A stretch of DNA of 51,627 bases from Chloroflexota bacterium (GTDB taxonomy: Bacteria > Chloroflexota > Chloroflexia > Thermomicrobiales > UBA6265), in contig JAEWEG010000038.1 of NCBI GenBank assembly GCA_023389575.1, positions 1 through 51,627 of the forward strand, read 5' to 3'. The position numbers and the translations under genes are program-made. Below the pieces are notes generated by a model, which was given only the letters and a program-made list of their open reading frames with translations, made no database searches and had not been told where the DNA came from. Of this stretch, positions 1 to 8,096 are shown in pieces. Positions within the stretch are counted from its first letter, which is position 1. Each line of letters begins with the position of its first letter.

Positions 1-36
1 GGGGGGGGGGGGGGGGGGGCCCGCGGGGCCCACTAG
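1..36. other. Probable non-genomic end sequence (poly-G plus polylinker-like sites)
   Basis: Nineteen consecutive G residues are followed by overlapping recognition sites: CCGCGG (SacII type) at 21-26, GGGCCC (ApaI type) at 26-31 and ACTAG at 32-36. This packing looks like a cloning linker or a no-signal poly-G sequencing artefact joined to an insert end. Normal coding-density genome appears to begin near base 37. A genuine genomic homopolymer cannot be excluded from sequence alone. Confidence 0.6.
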
Positions 37-58
37 CGGTCGGAGGACGGCACCAGCG

Positions 59-1717
59 TCAGCTCTGGGCCTGCTCGTAGGCTTCCTGGTACTCGGCAAG
101 GATTTGGTCGCCCCCGCGAGACCGCCAGTCGGCGATCCAGGAGTCGAGCATGTCCATAGACTCGCGTCCGGAACCAATCGCGATCTTGTTGTCGAAATAC
201 ATCTGCTGGAACGGCCCCTTCATGGCCGCGGCGGTTGGCGAATAGAGATTGAAGGTTGGATCTGTAACGCCGAAGGCGGTTTGCTCAGCCATCAGTTGCT
301 GGGCATAGACGATCTGCTCGCGATCTGGTGCGTAGAGCACGTTGAGTCCGCCAAGCGAGAGTGAGAAGACCTCCCGTTCTCCTGCTTCGGTGAGTGTGCG
401 TGAGCCATCATCGTTAAGGGTGTGGTGTTCACCCTCGATCCCGAAGTTTAGGAAGATGTACTCCTCACTTCCGAATGGAGCGGCGAAATAGTCCGTAATC
501 CGCAAAAGCTCCTCTACTTTTGCGTCATCGCCGGCGGTGGCGGAGGGAATACACCATTGACCGAAGTATCCGGCGATGTTGTAGGTGACAGGGCCCCCCG
601 TGCCGTCGTGCGGCGGCGGAACCAGTCCCATTACCTGCCCAGTGGGTACGACCTTCGCCAATTCGGCGCGCATGTAGCCGAGGAGGATGAAGGCATTGCT
701 GATGGAACCGACCCTGCTGCCCATGAACTTGTTCCGGATATCGGCGCTGGTGTCGGTAAGGGAGTCCGGATGCATGGCTTCGGAGGCCCACATCTCGCGC
801 ATGTACTCCAGGGCCGCCCGGAACTCCGGCGTTTCGATCTCATTAACGAATGAGCCATCGGGCATGATGGAGAACCCGAACCCGTCGCCTTCGGCCGGAA
901 CCCGAAACATGGCATGGACGAACCGAGTCTCGAATGGATTTACGCTGTCCGATGCGTTGCCGTAGGTGTCGGTCGACCCATTGCCGTCCGGATCTCCGGT
1001 GGTGAACTGTTCGATCATCGCCTGGAAGGAGGCGGCATCGGTGGGAATCGGCACGCCAAGGTTGGCGCGCCAGTCTTCGCGATACCAGAGAGCATTGGGT
1101 TGAAGTGAGGTCGGGTTCGGCACACCGAAAAGGCGGCCGTTCAGCTTGGAATTCTCGAAGGCGTACCCGGGAAACCGTTGCAGGTTCGGGAAGGCCGCTC
1201 TCCCGGCGTCATCCAGGTAGTCCGTGACATCGAGAAATGCGCCCTGAACCGTATATTCCGAGACCTGTGGGTAGAGCAGGGTATACACGTTCATGAGGTC
1301 GGGAAAGTCGCCGCTGGCGAACGTGGTGGCCATTTTCGCGGCGTATGCCGATCCCGGGAGAAACGTGAAGTCGAGAGTGACGCCAAGGCGATTCTCGAGT
1401 TCCTGCCAGAAGCGGTTGTCGTCCCTGTCGTTTACCTGCTTGTCGTTAGACAGTAGTACAGAGAACCTGCCGCCGGTCCCCGGTGTTGTTTCGACTGAGG
1501 TAAAGGGCTCAGGATATTGCCAGTAGGCGTCAGGCACACCCTCAATGGGTGACGGTGACATGCCCTCGGTCGCGGGCGCCGGTGAGGCTTCCTGAGCGGC
1601 GCTTGTCGAGTGTGTGCCGAGGGCAATAGTGGCGGCGCCGGCGACCTTCAGAGCCTCCCGGCGGGACACGCGAGTTCCATTCTTCTTCGAAATGTGGTGT
1701 TCCGTGGATGTGGTCAT
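59..1717 (-). CDS. Extracellular solute-binding protein of an ABC carbohydrate importer (Tat-exported), copy A
   Basis: A 552-residue periplasmic or extracytoplasmic substrate-binding protein of the large LplA/family 1-like sugar-binding type. The N-terminus carries a twin-arginine signal (SRREALK at residues 18-24), a hydrophobic stretch and a Ser/Thr/Pro-rich linker. Mature landmarks shared with the next gene include SPIEGVP, WQELENRLGVTLD, GDFPDL and NSKLNG. The ATG at 1717 is chosen over an upstream TTG because GGGAG lies 8 bases before it. The gene follows copy B by 61 bases on the same strand, suggesting one operon behind the GntR gene. Permease and ATPase genes are absent and would be expected beyond the left edge. 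Third codon positions look less GC-biased than in copy B. The substrate is unknown; the context suggests a sugar acid or oligosaccharide. Confidence 0.88.
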   Translation of the reverse strand: MTTSTEHHISKKNGTRVSRREALKVAGAATIALGTHSTSAAQEASPAPATEGMSPSPIEGVPDAYWQYPEPFTSVETTPGTGGRFSVLLSNDKQVNDRDDNRFWQELENRLGVTLDFTFLPGSAYAAKMATTFASGDFPDLMNVYTLLYPQVSEYTVQGAFLDVTDYLDDAGRAAFPNLQRFPGYAFENSKLNGRLFGVPNPTSLQPNALWYREDWRANLGVPIPTDAASFQAMIEQFTTGDPDGNGSTDTYGNASDSVNPFETRFVHAMFRVPAEGDGFGFSIMPDGSFVNEIETPEFRAALEYMREMWASEAMHPDSLTDTSADIRNKFMGSRVGSISNAFILLGYMRAELAKVVPTGQVMGLVPPPHDGTGGPVTYNIAGYFGQWCIPSATAGDDAKVEELLRITDYFAAPFGSEEYIFLNFGIEGEHHTLNDDGSRTLTEAGEREVFSLSLGGLNVLYAPDREQIVYAQQLMAEQTAFGVTDPTFNLYSPTAAAMKGPFQQMYFDNKIAIGSGRESMDMLDSWIADWRSRGGDQILAEYQEAYEQAQS

Positions 1718-1778
1718 GGAGCAAACTCCCAATGGCGAGGAGGCACGCCAGGACGTGCCTTCCCCGCCGGTGAGTTGA

Positions 1779-3407
1779 TCAGCGTGACTGGGCCTCGGCG
1801 TAGGCTTCCTCGAACTCGGAGCGGATCTGGTCGCCGCCGCGGCTCATGTACTCGGAGATGAGGGCGTCGAGGTCCTCCATGCCGGCGCGCCCGACGCTGA
1901 TGTCGATCTTGCGGTCGCTGTACAGCTGGCCAAGCTCGCCGGCCTTCTCCGCCGACGTTTGGGAGTAGAGGTTGACCGTGGGCGAGAAGAGGCCGATCCG
2001 GGTTTGCTCGGCCATCAGTTGCTGCACGTACTGAATCTCGTCGCGGTTCGGGCTGTAGAGCACGTTCAGGCCGCCAAGCGACGGGTTGAAGACGTCGCGC
2101 TCACCTTCCTCGGTCAGCGTGCGGGAGCCGTCGTCGTTGACCGTGTGGTGCACGCCCTCGATGCCGTAGACGAGGAAGTTGTATTCCTCGCTGCCGAACG
2201 GCGCGCCGAAGTAGTTGGTGATGCCCAGCAGTTCCTCGATCCGGGCCTCGTCCGGATTGGTTGGCGTGGGAATGGCGAAGTGCCCGAACCAGCCACCGAT
2301 GTTGTAGGCCACGCCCTCGCCGCCATCGTGGCCGGGCGGCACCAGGCCGAGGATTTCCGCTTCGGGGTTGACCTTGGCGGCCTCGCTCCGGATGAGATTG
2401 AGCAGGATGAAGGCGTTCGGGCCCGAGCCGGCCGTGCCCGCCATGAGCTGCTCGCGCACTTCGTTGCTGGTTTGGGTGAGCGAATCGGGATGGCAGGAGC
2501 CGGAGGCCCAGACCTCGCGGGCATATTCCAGCGCGGCGCGGAACTCGTCGGTCTCGATCGCGTGGGTGAACGAGCCGTCGTCGTTGACGATCCAGCCGTT
2601 ACCCTCGGCCCCGACGCGGAACATGCTGTGGATGAAGCGCTGGGACACGGCGTCGAGCCGTTCGAACGAGGTCCCATAGGTATCGTTGCTTCCGTTGCCA
2701 TCCGGGTCGCCGGTGGTGAAGGTGTTGATCATGTTCAGGAATTCTTCGGCGCTGGTGGGGGCGCTCAGGCCGGTGTTGGCCAGCCAGTCACCTCGGTACC
2801 AGAGGGCGTTCGGCTGGAGCGAGGTGGGGCTTGGCACGCCATACAGCACACCGTTGAGCTTCGAGTTCTCGAAGGCGTACGACGGCATGGCGCCGAGGTT
2901 GGGGAAGGCGTTGCGGCCATCGCCATCGAGGTACTCGGTGAGATCGGTGAAGGCGCCCTGGACCTTGAACTCGGCGGCCTGCGGGTAGAGCAGGTCCAGC
3001 ACGAACAGGAGGTCGGGGAAATCGCCGCCGGCGATCATGGTGGCCATGCGCTCGGCGTATGCCGCGCCCGGGAGGAGGGTGATGTCCAGCGTGACGCCGA
3101 GCCTGTTCTCCAGTTCCTGCCAGTACTTGTTGCTGTCGCGGGCATTGATGCGCTTGTCGGAGAGGTGGGCCAGCTTCACCGTGCCGCCCTTGCCCGGAGG
3201 CGCATCGACCGTGGTAAAGGGCTCGGGGTACTGATAGTAGGCGTTCGGCACGCCCTCGATCGGCGACGGGAAAAAGCCCTCGGACGCCGGGGACGCTTCC
3301 TGGGCGGTTGAGCCGCGCGGGAAGACGAGGGAACCAGCGGCGGCCGCGCCGGCGACCTTGAACGCGTCTCGACGGGTCAGGCGATGTGATGATGCTCGCT
3401 CGATCAT
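1779..3407 (-). CDS. Extracellular solute-binding protein of an ABC carbohydrate importer (Tat-exported), copy B
   Basis: A 542-residue paralogue of copy A, similar end to end, including the shared blocks WQELENRLGVTLD, YAFENSKLNG and PTSLQPNALWYR. The Tat signal reads TRRDAFK at residues 11-17, followed by an Ala/Gly-rich hydrophobic core and a cleavage region near STAQEAS. The ATG at 3407 has GAGGAG about 10 bases upstream. The protein should capture a carbohydrate outside the membrane and hand it to permeases not encoded here. It lies 112 bases downstream of the GntR regulator gene on the same strand, so regulator and importer are probably co-expressed. The tandem duplicate suggests two related ligands or dosage; sequence alone does not tell which. 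Confidence 0.88.
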   Translation of the reverse strand: MIERASSHRLTRRDAFKVAGAAAAGSLVFPRGSTAQEASPASEGFFPSPIEGVPNAYYQYPEPFTTVDAPPGKGGTVKLAHLSDKRINARDSNKYWQELENRLGVTLDITLLPGAAYAERMATMIAGGDFPDLLFVLDLLYPQAAEFKVQGAFTDLTEYLDGDGRNAFPNLGAMPSYAFENSKLNGVLYGVPSPTSLQPNALWYRGDWLANTGLSAPTSAEEFLNMINTFTTGDPDGNGSNDTYGTSFERLDAVSQRFIHSMFRVGAEGNGWIVNDDGSFTHAIETDEFRAALEYAREVWASGSCHPDSLTQTSNEVREQLMAGTAGSGPNAFILLNLIRSEAAKVNPEAEILGLVPPGHDGGEGVAYNIGGWFGHFAIPTPTNPDEARIEELLGITNYFGAPFGSEEYNFLVYGIEGVHHTVNDDGSRTLTEEGERDVFNPSLGGLNVLYSPNRDEIQYVQQLMAEQTRIGLFSPTVNLYSQTSAEKAGELGQLYSDRKIDISVGRAGMEDLDALISEYMSRGGDQIRSEFEEAYAEAQSR

Positions 3408-3519
3408 GGCAACAATACTCCTCAGCGATCGAATGGATACAAGCCATCGCGCCGTGGTGGGCGCCTGGTCACCGGTTAGCGGCGAATCACCTCCTTTTCG
3501 TGGGGGCGGAAGTCAGGAT

Positions 3520-4260
3520 TCATGGCGTGCTCGCGGGTTTGGCGGTTGGAGGATGGACGGGTGGCAGTCGGTCGGCGATGACGCGGCGCACGCCCTGGAG
3601 GTGCTTCCGCATCAGCTTTCCCGCCCTGATGGGATCGCCTTGCTGGATGGCGGCGAGGATGGCGGTGTGCTCCTGATGGTCGTTCAGGCGCTGGTTGCTG
3701 ACGATCATGAGGACCGATTGTTCGGACGAATAGATGTCCGTCAGCAGGGTCATCACCTGGGCCAGCACCATGTTGCCGCTGCACCTGGCGACCCCGGCGT
3801 GGAAGGCCATGTTGGCCTCCTGCAGCATGGCGTCGTCGTTGTCGATGGCGGCTTCGGCCTGGTCGAGGATGGTGGCAAGGGCGGCGACCTCGCGGCTGTC
3901 CGGAATGCGGGCCGCGCATTCGGCGCAATGCGGCTCGAACAACATGCGGGTGTCCAGCAGGTCGAGAATGATCCGGGTGTCGATGGAGTTCGCGGTGGGA
4001 TTGGCCAGCATCAGCGGTGGCTGGGCGGTACGGACGAAGATGCCGGACCCGTGCCGCACCTCGACCACGCCGAATGCCTCCAGGCGGCGAATCGCCTCGC
4101 GCAGGGTTGGCACCGCCACCTGGAACCGGACCGATAAGTCCCGCACGCTGGGCAGCCGGTCGCCCGGGCCAAGGTGATCCTCGCGCATCAGGGCGAGGAT
4201 GCCTCTCGCGAGGGAATCGGGCAGATTGCTTCGCAGGATTGGCGTAGGGGTCCCGGTCAT
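3520..4260 (-). CDS. GntR-family transcriptional regulator, FCD (FadR-like) subfamily
   Basis: A 246-residue DNA-binding regulator. The N-terminal winged helix-turn-helix (about residues 8-78) shows the family pattern: LARGILALMREDHLGPGDRLPSVRDL, then LREAIRRLEAFGVVEVRHGSGIFV. The rest is helical and fits an FCD ligand-binding domain, with conserved His residues in AFHAGVARCSGN and EEHTAI-like segments (here QEHTAILAAI). FCD regulators typically sense organic or sugar acids and act as repressors. The gene diverges from the RraA-like gene; a perfect 14-bp dyad at 4383-4396 between them is the likely operator. It precedes the two binding-protein genes on the same strand. Confidence 0.9.
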   Translation of the reverse strand: MTGTPTPILRSNLPDSLARGILALMREDHLGPGDRLPSVRDLSVRFQVAVPTLREAIRRLEAFGVVEVRHGSGIFVRTAQPPLMLANPTANSIDTRIILDLLDTRMLFEPHCAECAARIPDSREVAALATILDQAEAAIDNDDAMLQEANMAFHAGVARCSGNMVLAQVMTLLTDIYSSEQSVLMIVSNQRLNDHQEHTAILAAIQQGDPIRAGKLMRKHLQGVRRVIADRLPPVHPPTAKPASTP

Positions 4261-4364
4261 GCAGGTCGTCTCCGGCGATCGACTGGACGGAAACCGCCGG
4301 ACGCGCCCGATGGCGACGTTCCCACGGAGGTCGAGCGAAACCTTGGAGTGCTCAAAGTGACCTA

Positions 4365-4396
4365 TTGATCTGATGACTATGCCCGACTATAGTCGG
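4365..4396 (+). promoter_or_regulatory. Promoter with -10 element inside a palindromic operator
   Basis: TTGATC (4365-4370) is separated by 17 bases from TATAGT (4388-4393), a good sigma-70-like pair driving the RraA-like gene. The -10 hexamer lies inside the perfect palindrome CCGACTATAGTCGG (4383-4396), whose right part continues as AGTCGGACCA, resembling FadR/PdhR-type GntR sites. Binding of the adjacent GntR protein here would block the promoter. This is inferred from position and symmetry. Confidence 0.6.
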
Positions 4397-4553
4397 ACCA
4401 CATGATTCAGTCAACACCCGCCGTGGCCAGGCGTCCGCCCGCGGCGGCCCGCCCTGGTTTGGCCCTGGGGAAGGAGGTTTGTCGACGGCGCGCCGGGTAT
4501 GCGCGCTGGCATCGAAAGGCGACGACGTTCGGACAATGACGACGGGAGGAACG

Positions 4554-5318
4554 ATGACCACCGAAGCGCAATCGAACGAGATACGGACACTCGATATCGA
4601 TGACCTGGAGCGGATCGAGCGGTACAAGCGGGCCGGGTATGGCGGTAGCGTGTCCGACGCGCTCTGGCATCTTGGCGTGAAGGACACGGTGTTCTCCAGC
4701 GAGTTCAAGCCACTCCGGCAGGGGATGCAGCTCGTGGGCCGGGCGTTGCCGATCAAGCTGCATTCCGTGGTGGAGCGGGAGTTGTCGGAGGAGGAGAAGG
4801 CGGCCCAGGAGGCGAAGTGGGAGGCCGAGGGCGGTCACCCGCAGAAGCGGATGATGCGGGCCGTGGCCGACGGCGCCGACGGCTCGATCCTCTGCTTCGA
4901 CTGCGGTGGCGACATGCAGCCGGCGCATTTCGGCGAGATGAGTTGCCAGCTGGCCTACGCCCACGGCTGCCGGGGGATGCTGCTGGCCGGGAACTGCCGC
5001 GACACCCAGTATGTGCTGAAGATGCCGGATTATCCGATCTTCAGCTTCGGCACGCGGCCGAACGCCTTTGGCGGCTGGATCATCACGGAAGTGAACGAGC
5101 CGGTGTACCTACCGGGCCACATCACGCACTACGTGAAGGTGATGCCGGGCGACTTCATCTTCGGCGACAACGATGGCGTGCAGTTGATCCCGGCGCACCT
5201 GGTCGATGAGGTCCTATTGCGGGTGGAGAAGACGTTCGAGATCGAGAACGAGGAGCGCGAGCAAATCGCGGCTGGTATGCCGATCGATGAGGTGTACAAC
5301 GTGTTTGGGGTGCTCTAG
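4554..5318 (+). CDS. RraA-family protein (HMG/CHA aldolase-like)
   Basis: A 254-residue protein of the RraA/demethylmenaquinone methyltransferase-like fold, which includes class II 4-hydroxy-4-methyl-2-oxoglutarate aldolases and oxaloacetate decarboxylases. Family landmarks are GGSVSDAL near the N-terminus, GEMSCQLAYAHGCRGMLLAG followed by NCRD (the usual G..RD active-site segment), and FGDNDGVQLIP near the C-terminus. An insertion around ELSEEEKAAQEAKWEAEGG is longer than in short RraA proteins. The ATG at 4554 is chosen for the GGGAGG just upstream (spacing about 4); an in-frame ATG at 4536 lacks a ribosome site. The context of a GntR regulator, epimerase and sugar-binding proteins favours a catabolic aldolase over a ribonuclease E inhibitor. 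Confidence 0.85.
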   Translation: MTTEAQSNEIRTLDIDDLERIERYKRAGYGGSVSDALWHLGVKDTVFSSEFKPLRQGMQLVGRALPIKLHSVVERELSEEEKAAQEAKWEAEGGHPQKRMMRAVADGADGSILCFDCGGDMQPAHFGEMSCQLAYAHGCRGMLLAGNCRDTQYVLKMPDYPIFSFGTRPNAFGGWIITEVNEPVYLPGHITHYVKVMPGDFIFGDNDGVQLIPAHLVDEVLLRVEKTFEIENEEREQIAAGMPIDEVYNVFGVL

Positions 5319-5364
5319 GCTGAAGCGCCGGGCGGAATCTTCCTTCCGGCGCCTGGAATTCAGC
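5319..5364 (+). terminator. Stem-loop after the RraA-like gene
   Basis: Starting at the stop codon, GCGCCGG (5325-5331) pairs with CCGGCGC (5346-5352). An outer stem GCTGAA (5319-5324) pairs with TTCAGC (5359-5364) across a small bulge. There is no U-run, so it may act as an mRNA 3'-end stabiliser rather than a classical terminator. Confidence 0.45.
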
Positions 5365-5389
5365 TTATGAGCGTGAAAGTGGGCAACAC

Positions 5390-6256
5390 ATGCGAGTCCT
5401 CGTAACGGGTGGTAGTGGGCGGCTGGGGCAGTTCGCCATCGCCGACCTGATCGCGAACGGGCACGAGGCGATCAACGCCTCGCGGCGACCGGCGCCAGCG
5501 GGCGGACCGGCGGCCAGGTACGTGCAAACCGACCTCACCGATGTGGGCGAGGTGGCCAGCGCGATGCATGGCTGCGACGCCGTGATGCACCTGGGGGCGA
5601 TACCGTCTCCGTGGCGGCACGCCGACGAGGTGGTGTTCCGGAACAACACGCTGTCCACCTTCGCGGTGTTGCAGGCCGCGCACCTGCTGGGAATCCGCAA
5701 GGTGGTCGTGGCGTCGAGCGTGTCCGCCTATGGCATGGCGTGGACGAAGCGGCCGTTCCCACCGCTGTTCGTGCCCTTGGACGAGTCGCATCCGTTCCTG
5801 GTCGCTGATCCGTACGGGCTGTCGAAGGACGCCGATGAGCGGACGGCCGAGATGTTCCACCGGCGCGACGACATGCAGGTGCTGGCGTTGCGGTTTCACT
5901 GGGTCGCCCTGCCCGAGGAGTTGAAGGCGATCGCCGAGCAGGGCGGGGGCGATCCGGACAGCACGAGCACGGCCGGGATGGCGAACAACCTGTGGGGGTA
6001 TGTGGACGGGCGTGACGCGGGCCGGGCCTGCCGCTTGGGGGTCGAGGTGGACGGGCTCGGGTTCGAGCCGATCAACATCATCGCCGCCGATACGCTGTGT
6101 TCCGAGCCGACGGCCGATCTCGTGGCCAAATACCTGCCGGATACCGAGGTGCGGGAGCGGATCGAGGGGTTTGGGTCCGGGTTCTCGATCAAGCGGGCGG
6201 AGGAGTTGCTCGGGTGGGTGCCGGAGTACTCGTGGCGGGACTGGCTTCCGCGATAG
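5390..6256 (+). CDS. NAD(P)-dependent epimerase/dehydratase (extended SDR)
   Basis: A 288-residue extended short-chain dehydrogenase/reductase. The N-terminal Rossmann motif reads VTGGSGRLGQ (TGxxGxxG), the catalytic region shows SSVSAYG and the YxxxK pair as YGLSK (near residues 142-146), and PSPW plus NN follow the usual substrate loop. Length and compactness resemble uronate dehydrogenases and small nucleotide-sugar epimerases. It sits 71 bases after the RraA-like gene on the same strand, so both probably belong to one sugar-acid pathway. The exact substrate is not evident. The end of the gene is followed by a 420-base region of palindromic repeats. Confidence 0.87.
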   Translation: MRVLVTGGSGRLGQFAIADLIANGHEAINASRRPAPAGGPAARYVQTDLTDVGEVASAMHGCDAVMHLGAIPSPWRHADEVVFRNNTLSTFAVLQAAHLLGIRKVVVASSVSAYGMAWTKRPFPPLFVPLDESHPFLVADPYGLSKDADERTAEMFHRRDDMQVLALRFHWVALPEELKAIAEQGGGDPDSTSTAGMANNLWGYVDGRDAGRACRLGVEVDGLGFEPINIIAADTLCSEPTADLVAKYLPDTEVRERIEGFGSGFSIKRAEELLGWVPEYSWRDWLPR

Positions 6257-6373
6257 GTCGAGCACGATATTGCCATCCCGCCATTGATGGCCCGGGACAC
6301 CGGGCGGGCGCGAAGGGCGGGTCCACATCAGTGATTGGCGATTCCAACCGAGCGTGAGTAGGGTGTCCGTACA

Positions 6374-6398
6374 GGGCCGACACGAGGTCGGCCCCTAC
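6374..6398. repeat. Intergenic palindrome, copy A (GGGCCGAC-ACGAG-GTCGGCCC-CTAC)
   Basis: Eight-bp arms GGGCCGAC (6374-6381) and GTCGGCCC (6387-6394) enclose the loop ACGAG and are followed by CTAC. A second copy at 10179-10203 keeps the loop and the CTAC tail while changing the closing pair from C:G to T:A on both arms. This points to a dispersed structured repeat family. Confidence 0.75.
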
Positions 6399-6449
6399 AA
6401 ATTGGTGACGTATTTCGAGAGTGTGGGCGGGATTGGGACAGGTATGGGA

Positions 6450-6503
6450 TTCCGCCTGGCGGCGGAAGGACTTCGTCCGGCGATGTTTCGCTTCGCTCAA
6501 CAT
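6450..6503. repeat. Run of three consecutive small hairpins
   Basis: Three dyads lie side by side: TTCCGCC-TGGC-GGCGGAA (6450-6467), GGAC-TTC-GTCC (6468-6478), and ATGTT (6483-6487) pairing with AACAT (6499-6503) around TCGCTTCGCTC. Read on the minus strand the last element resembles the GTCATnnTGAGCGAAGCGAA-type repeat seen between genes in many bacteria (recalled, not searched). Together with copy A it fills most of the 6257-6678 gap, where no credible gene is present. Confidence 0.55.
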
Positions 6504-6624
6504 GACGAGCAATAGTTGTGTGGAAGGTGCGTGAGCGGCGCGATCTCTGCTGGGCGAAGACGAGCTTCGCCGCTACGGGGATGGGAGCGTTCCGTGGGGC
6601 CTGGAGTGGGGAGCGTTTACCTCT

Positions 6625-6668
6625 GTACGGAAGAGCCTTGGGAGCGACTATCCGAGGCTCTTCCGTAC
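6625..6668. terminator. Bidirectional terminator-like hairpin between convergent genes
   Basis: A perfect 14-bp inverted repeat, GTACGGAAGAGCCT (6625-6638) with AGGCTCTTCCGTAC (6655-6668), around a 16-base loop. It lies 11 bases past the stop of the leftward cupin gene and downstream of the rightward epimerase gene. On the plus strand a short TTT follows. Confidence 0.6.
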
Positions 6669-6678
6669 TTTGGGTTCG

Positions 6679-7101
6679 TTACGAGCGCTTGAGGGTTGGC
6701 GGGGTGCCGGCGGGGTATTCGCGGAAGTCGGGGAGACCTTCGAGGTCCTTCTCCGAGCCACCAGGGTTGTAGATGGCGAGCAGGCGGAGCGGGGCCCAGC
6801 CGGTGTTCAGCGTGGAGTGGAACATGCCGGTCGGCACGTAGATGGTGTCGCCGGGCTTGACCGGGAACGGCTCTTCGTCGTTGAGCATCTGCAGGCCCTC
6901 GCCGGAAAGCACGTAGAGGATTTCCTCGGCGGCGGGGTGATTGTGGCGGTCGTGGCCGACGCCCGGGAGGAGGATGACCTCGCCGAACGAGAGGTTCGCT
7001 CCTTCCGTGATCGACGGCGTGACGAGCCACTTGACGATGCCCCAGTCGAAGGTGGCGGTGGGGAGCGTGCTGACATCGACGGCCTTTGGAGTGGTGCTCA
7101 T
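6679..7101 (-). CDS. Cupin-domain protein
   Basis: A 140-residue single-domain cupin. The metal-binding motif 1 appears as GHDRHNHPAAEEILYVLSGEG (Gly-x-His-x-His type, with Glu) and motif 2 as PGDTIYVPTGMFHS with the usual His. Such small cupins bind a divalent metal and often serve as sugar isomerases or epimerases, or sensors, in carbohydrate operons. The ATG at 7101 is preceded by AAGGA at 7-bp spacing. It is the last gene of the leftward dehydrogenase/TIM-barrel/cupin operon (gap of 56 bases to the previous gene). The specific reaction is unknown. Confidence 0.85.
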   Translation of the reverse strand: MSTTPKAVDVSTLPTATFDWGIVKWLVTPSITEGANLSFGEVILLPGVGHDRHNHPAAEEILYVLSGEGLQMLNDEEPFPVKPGDTIYVPTGMFHSTLNTGWAPLRLLAIYNPGGSEKDLEGLPDFREYPAGTPPTLKRS

Positions 7102-7157
7102 TGAGGTGTCCTTTCGGTGTGTCTTGGAAGGCGAAAGCAGTCGATCACATGCGCCGG

Positions 7158-8000
7158 TCAGGCGTTTTGGTTGGACAGCGTGATGTCCTTGAAGCGCTTC
7201 ATGTTGGCGGAGATGGCGATCTCGGTCGGGAGCCGCTCCATGCTGGAGGCGCCGAAGAACCCGGCGATGCCGGTGGTGTTGGCGAGGATGTAGGCGGCGT
7301 CGTCCGGCTCGGCGATCGGTCCGCCGTGGCAGAGGACGATCACGTCCGGGTTCACGTCCTTGGCGGCGTCGTGCATGGCCTGGACCTGCTGGGCGGCTTC
7401 CTCCAGCGTGACCGCGGTTTGGGCACCGATGGTGCCGGAGGTGGTGAGGCCCATGTGCGGCACCAGGATATCGGCGCCGGCCTCTGCCATCTTCCGCGCT
7501 TCGTCCGGGTTGAAGACATAGGGTGTGGTCAGCAGGTCCATCTCGTGGGCGATGCGGATCATGTCGACCTCGAGGTCGTAGCCCATGCCGGTTTCCTCAA
7601 GGTTCTGGCGGATCTTGCCGTCGAACAGGCCGACGGTCGGGAAGTTCTGGACCCCGGCGAACCCGGTTTCCTTCACCTGGCGGAGGAAGTTCGGCATCAT
7701 GCGGAACGGGTCGGTTCCGCAAACCCCGGCCAGCACGGGCGTGTGCTTGACGACCGGCAGGACCTCGCGCGACATATCCATCACGATCGCGTTGGCGTCG
7801 CCGTAGGGCAGCATCCCGGCCAGCGAGCCGCGGCCCGCCATCCGGAACCGGCCCGAATTGTAGATCACGATCAGGTCGGCGCCACCGGCCTCGACCGACT
7901 TGGCGGAGAGGCCGGTTCCGGCGCCCGCGCCGATGATCGGGATGCCCCGTTCGATGTTCTCCCTGAACCTGGCGAGGAGTTCCGCTCGTCCCATGCTCAT
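7158..8000 (-). CDS. Phosphoenolpyruvate hydrolase-family TIM-barrel protein
   Basis: A 280-residue TIM-barrel protein matching the family annotated as phosphoenolpyruvate hydrolase/TIM-barrel signal transduction protein. Recognisable blocks are IPIIGAGAGTGLSAKSVEAGGADLI, NSGRFRMAGRGSLAG, LAGVCGTDPFR, GVQNFPTVGL and LCHGGPIAEPDD. Members usually sit in carbohydrate or aromatic-acid catabolic operons, often beside a Tm-1-like ATP-binding protein that is missing here. The ATG at 8000 has AAAGGGA upstream; a second ATG two codons later is possible. It lies between the 2-hydroxyacid dehydrogenase and the cupin on the same strand. The true reaction is poorly defined for the family. Confidence 0.85.
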   Translation of the reverse strand: MSMGRAELLARFRENIERGIPIIGAGAGTGLSAKSVEAGGADLIVIYNSGRFRMAGRGSLAGMLPYGDANAIVMDMSREVLPVVKHTPVLAGVCGTDPFRMMPNFLRQVKETGFAGVQNFPTVGLFDGKIRQNLEETGMGYDLEVDMIRIAHEMDLLTTPYVFNPDEARKMAEAGADILVPHMGLTTSGTIGAQTAVTLEEAAQQVQAMHDAAKDVNPDVIVLCHGGPIAEPDDAAYILANTTGIAGFFGASSMERLPTEIAISANMKRFKDITLSNQNA

Positions 8001-8096
8001 GTGCCGTGGTCCCTTTCGCTGAGCGCTTCCCGGCGGGCGGATGGCCGCGTCCGGGCGTATCGATCGATCGTCTGCCTCAATGATGCCAGCCTGGCG

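Noticed and set aside
1959..3311. Long plus-strand open frame of 450 codons opposite solute-binding protein B
   Set aside because: It is an antisense shadow of a well-conserved gene in GC-rich DNA; its translation is low-complexity (Gly/Val/Arg/Glu) with no family features.
4554..5318. Annotating the RraA-like gene as a ribonuclease E inhibitor
   Set aside because: The context is a sugar-acid operon and the protein is longer than typical RraA; aldolase or decarboxylase activity is more likely for the family.
6189..6512. Minus-strand small ORF containing LVMLSEAKH and VGADLVSAL
   Set aside because: Both peptides derive from hairpin repeats and are familiar junk-ORF signatures; there is no ribosome site.
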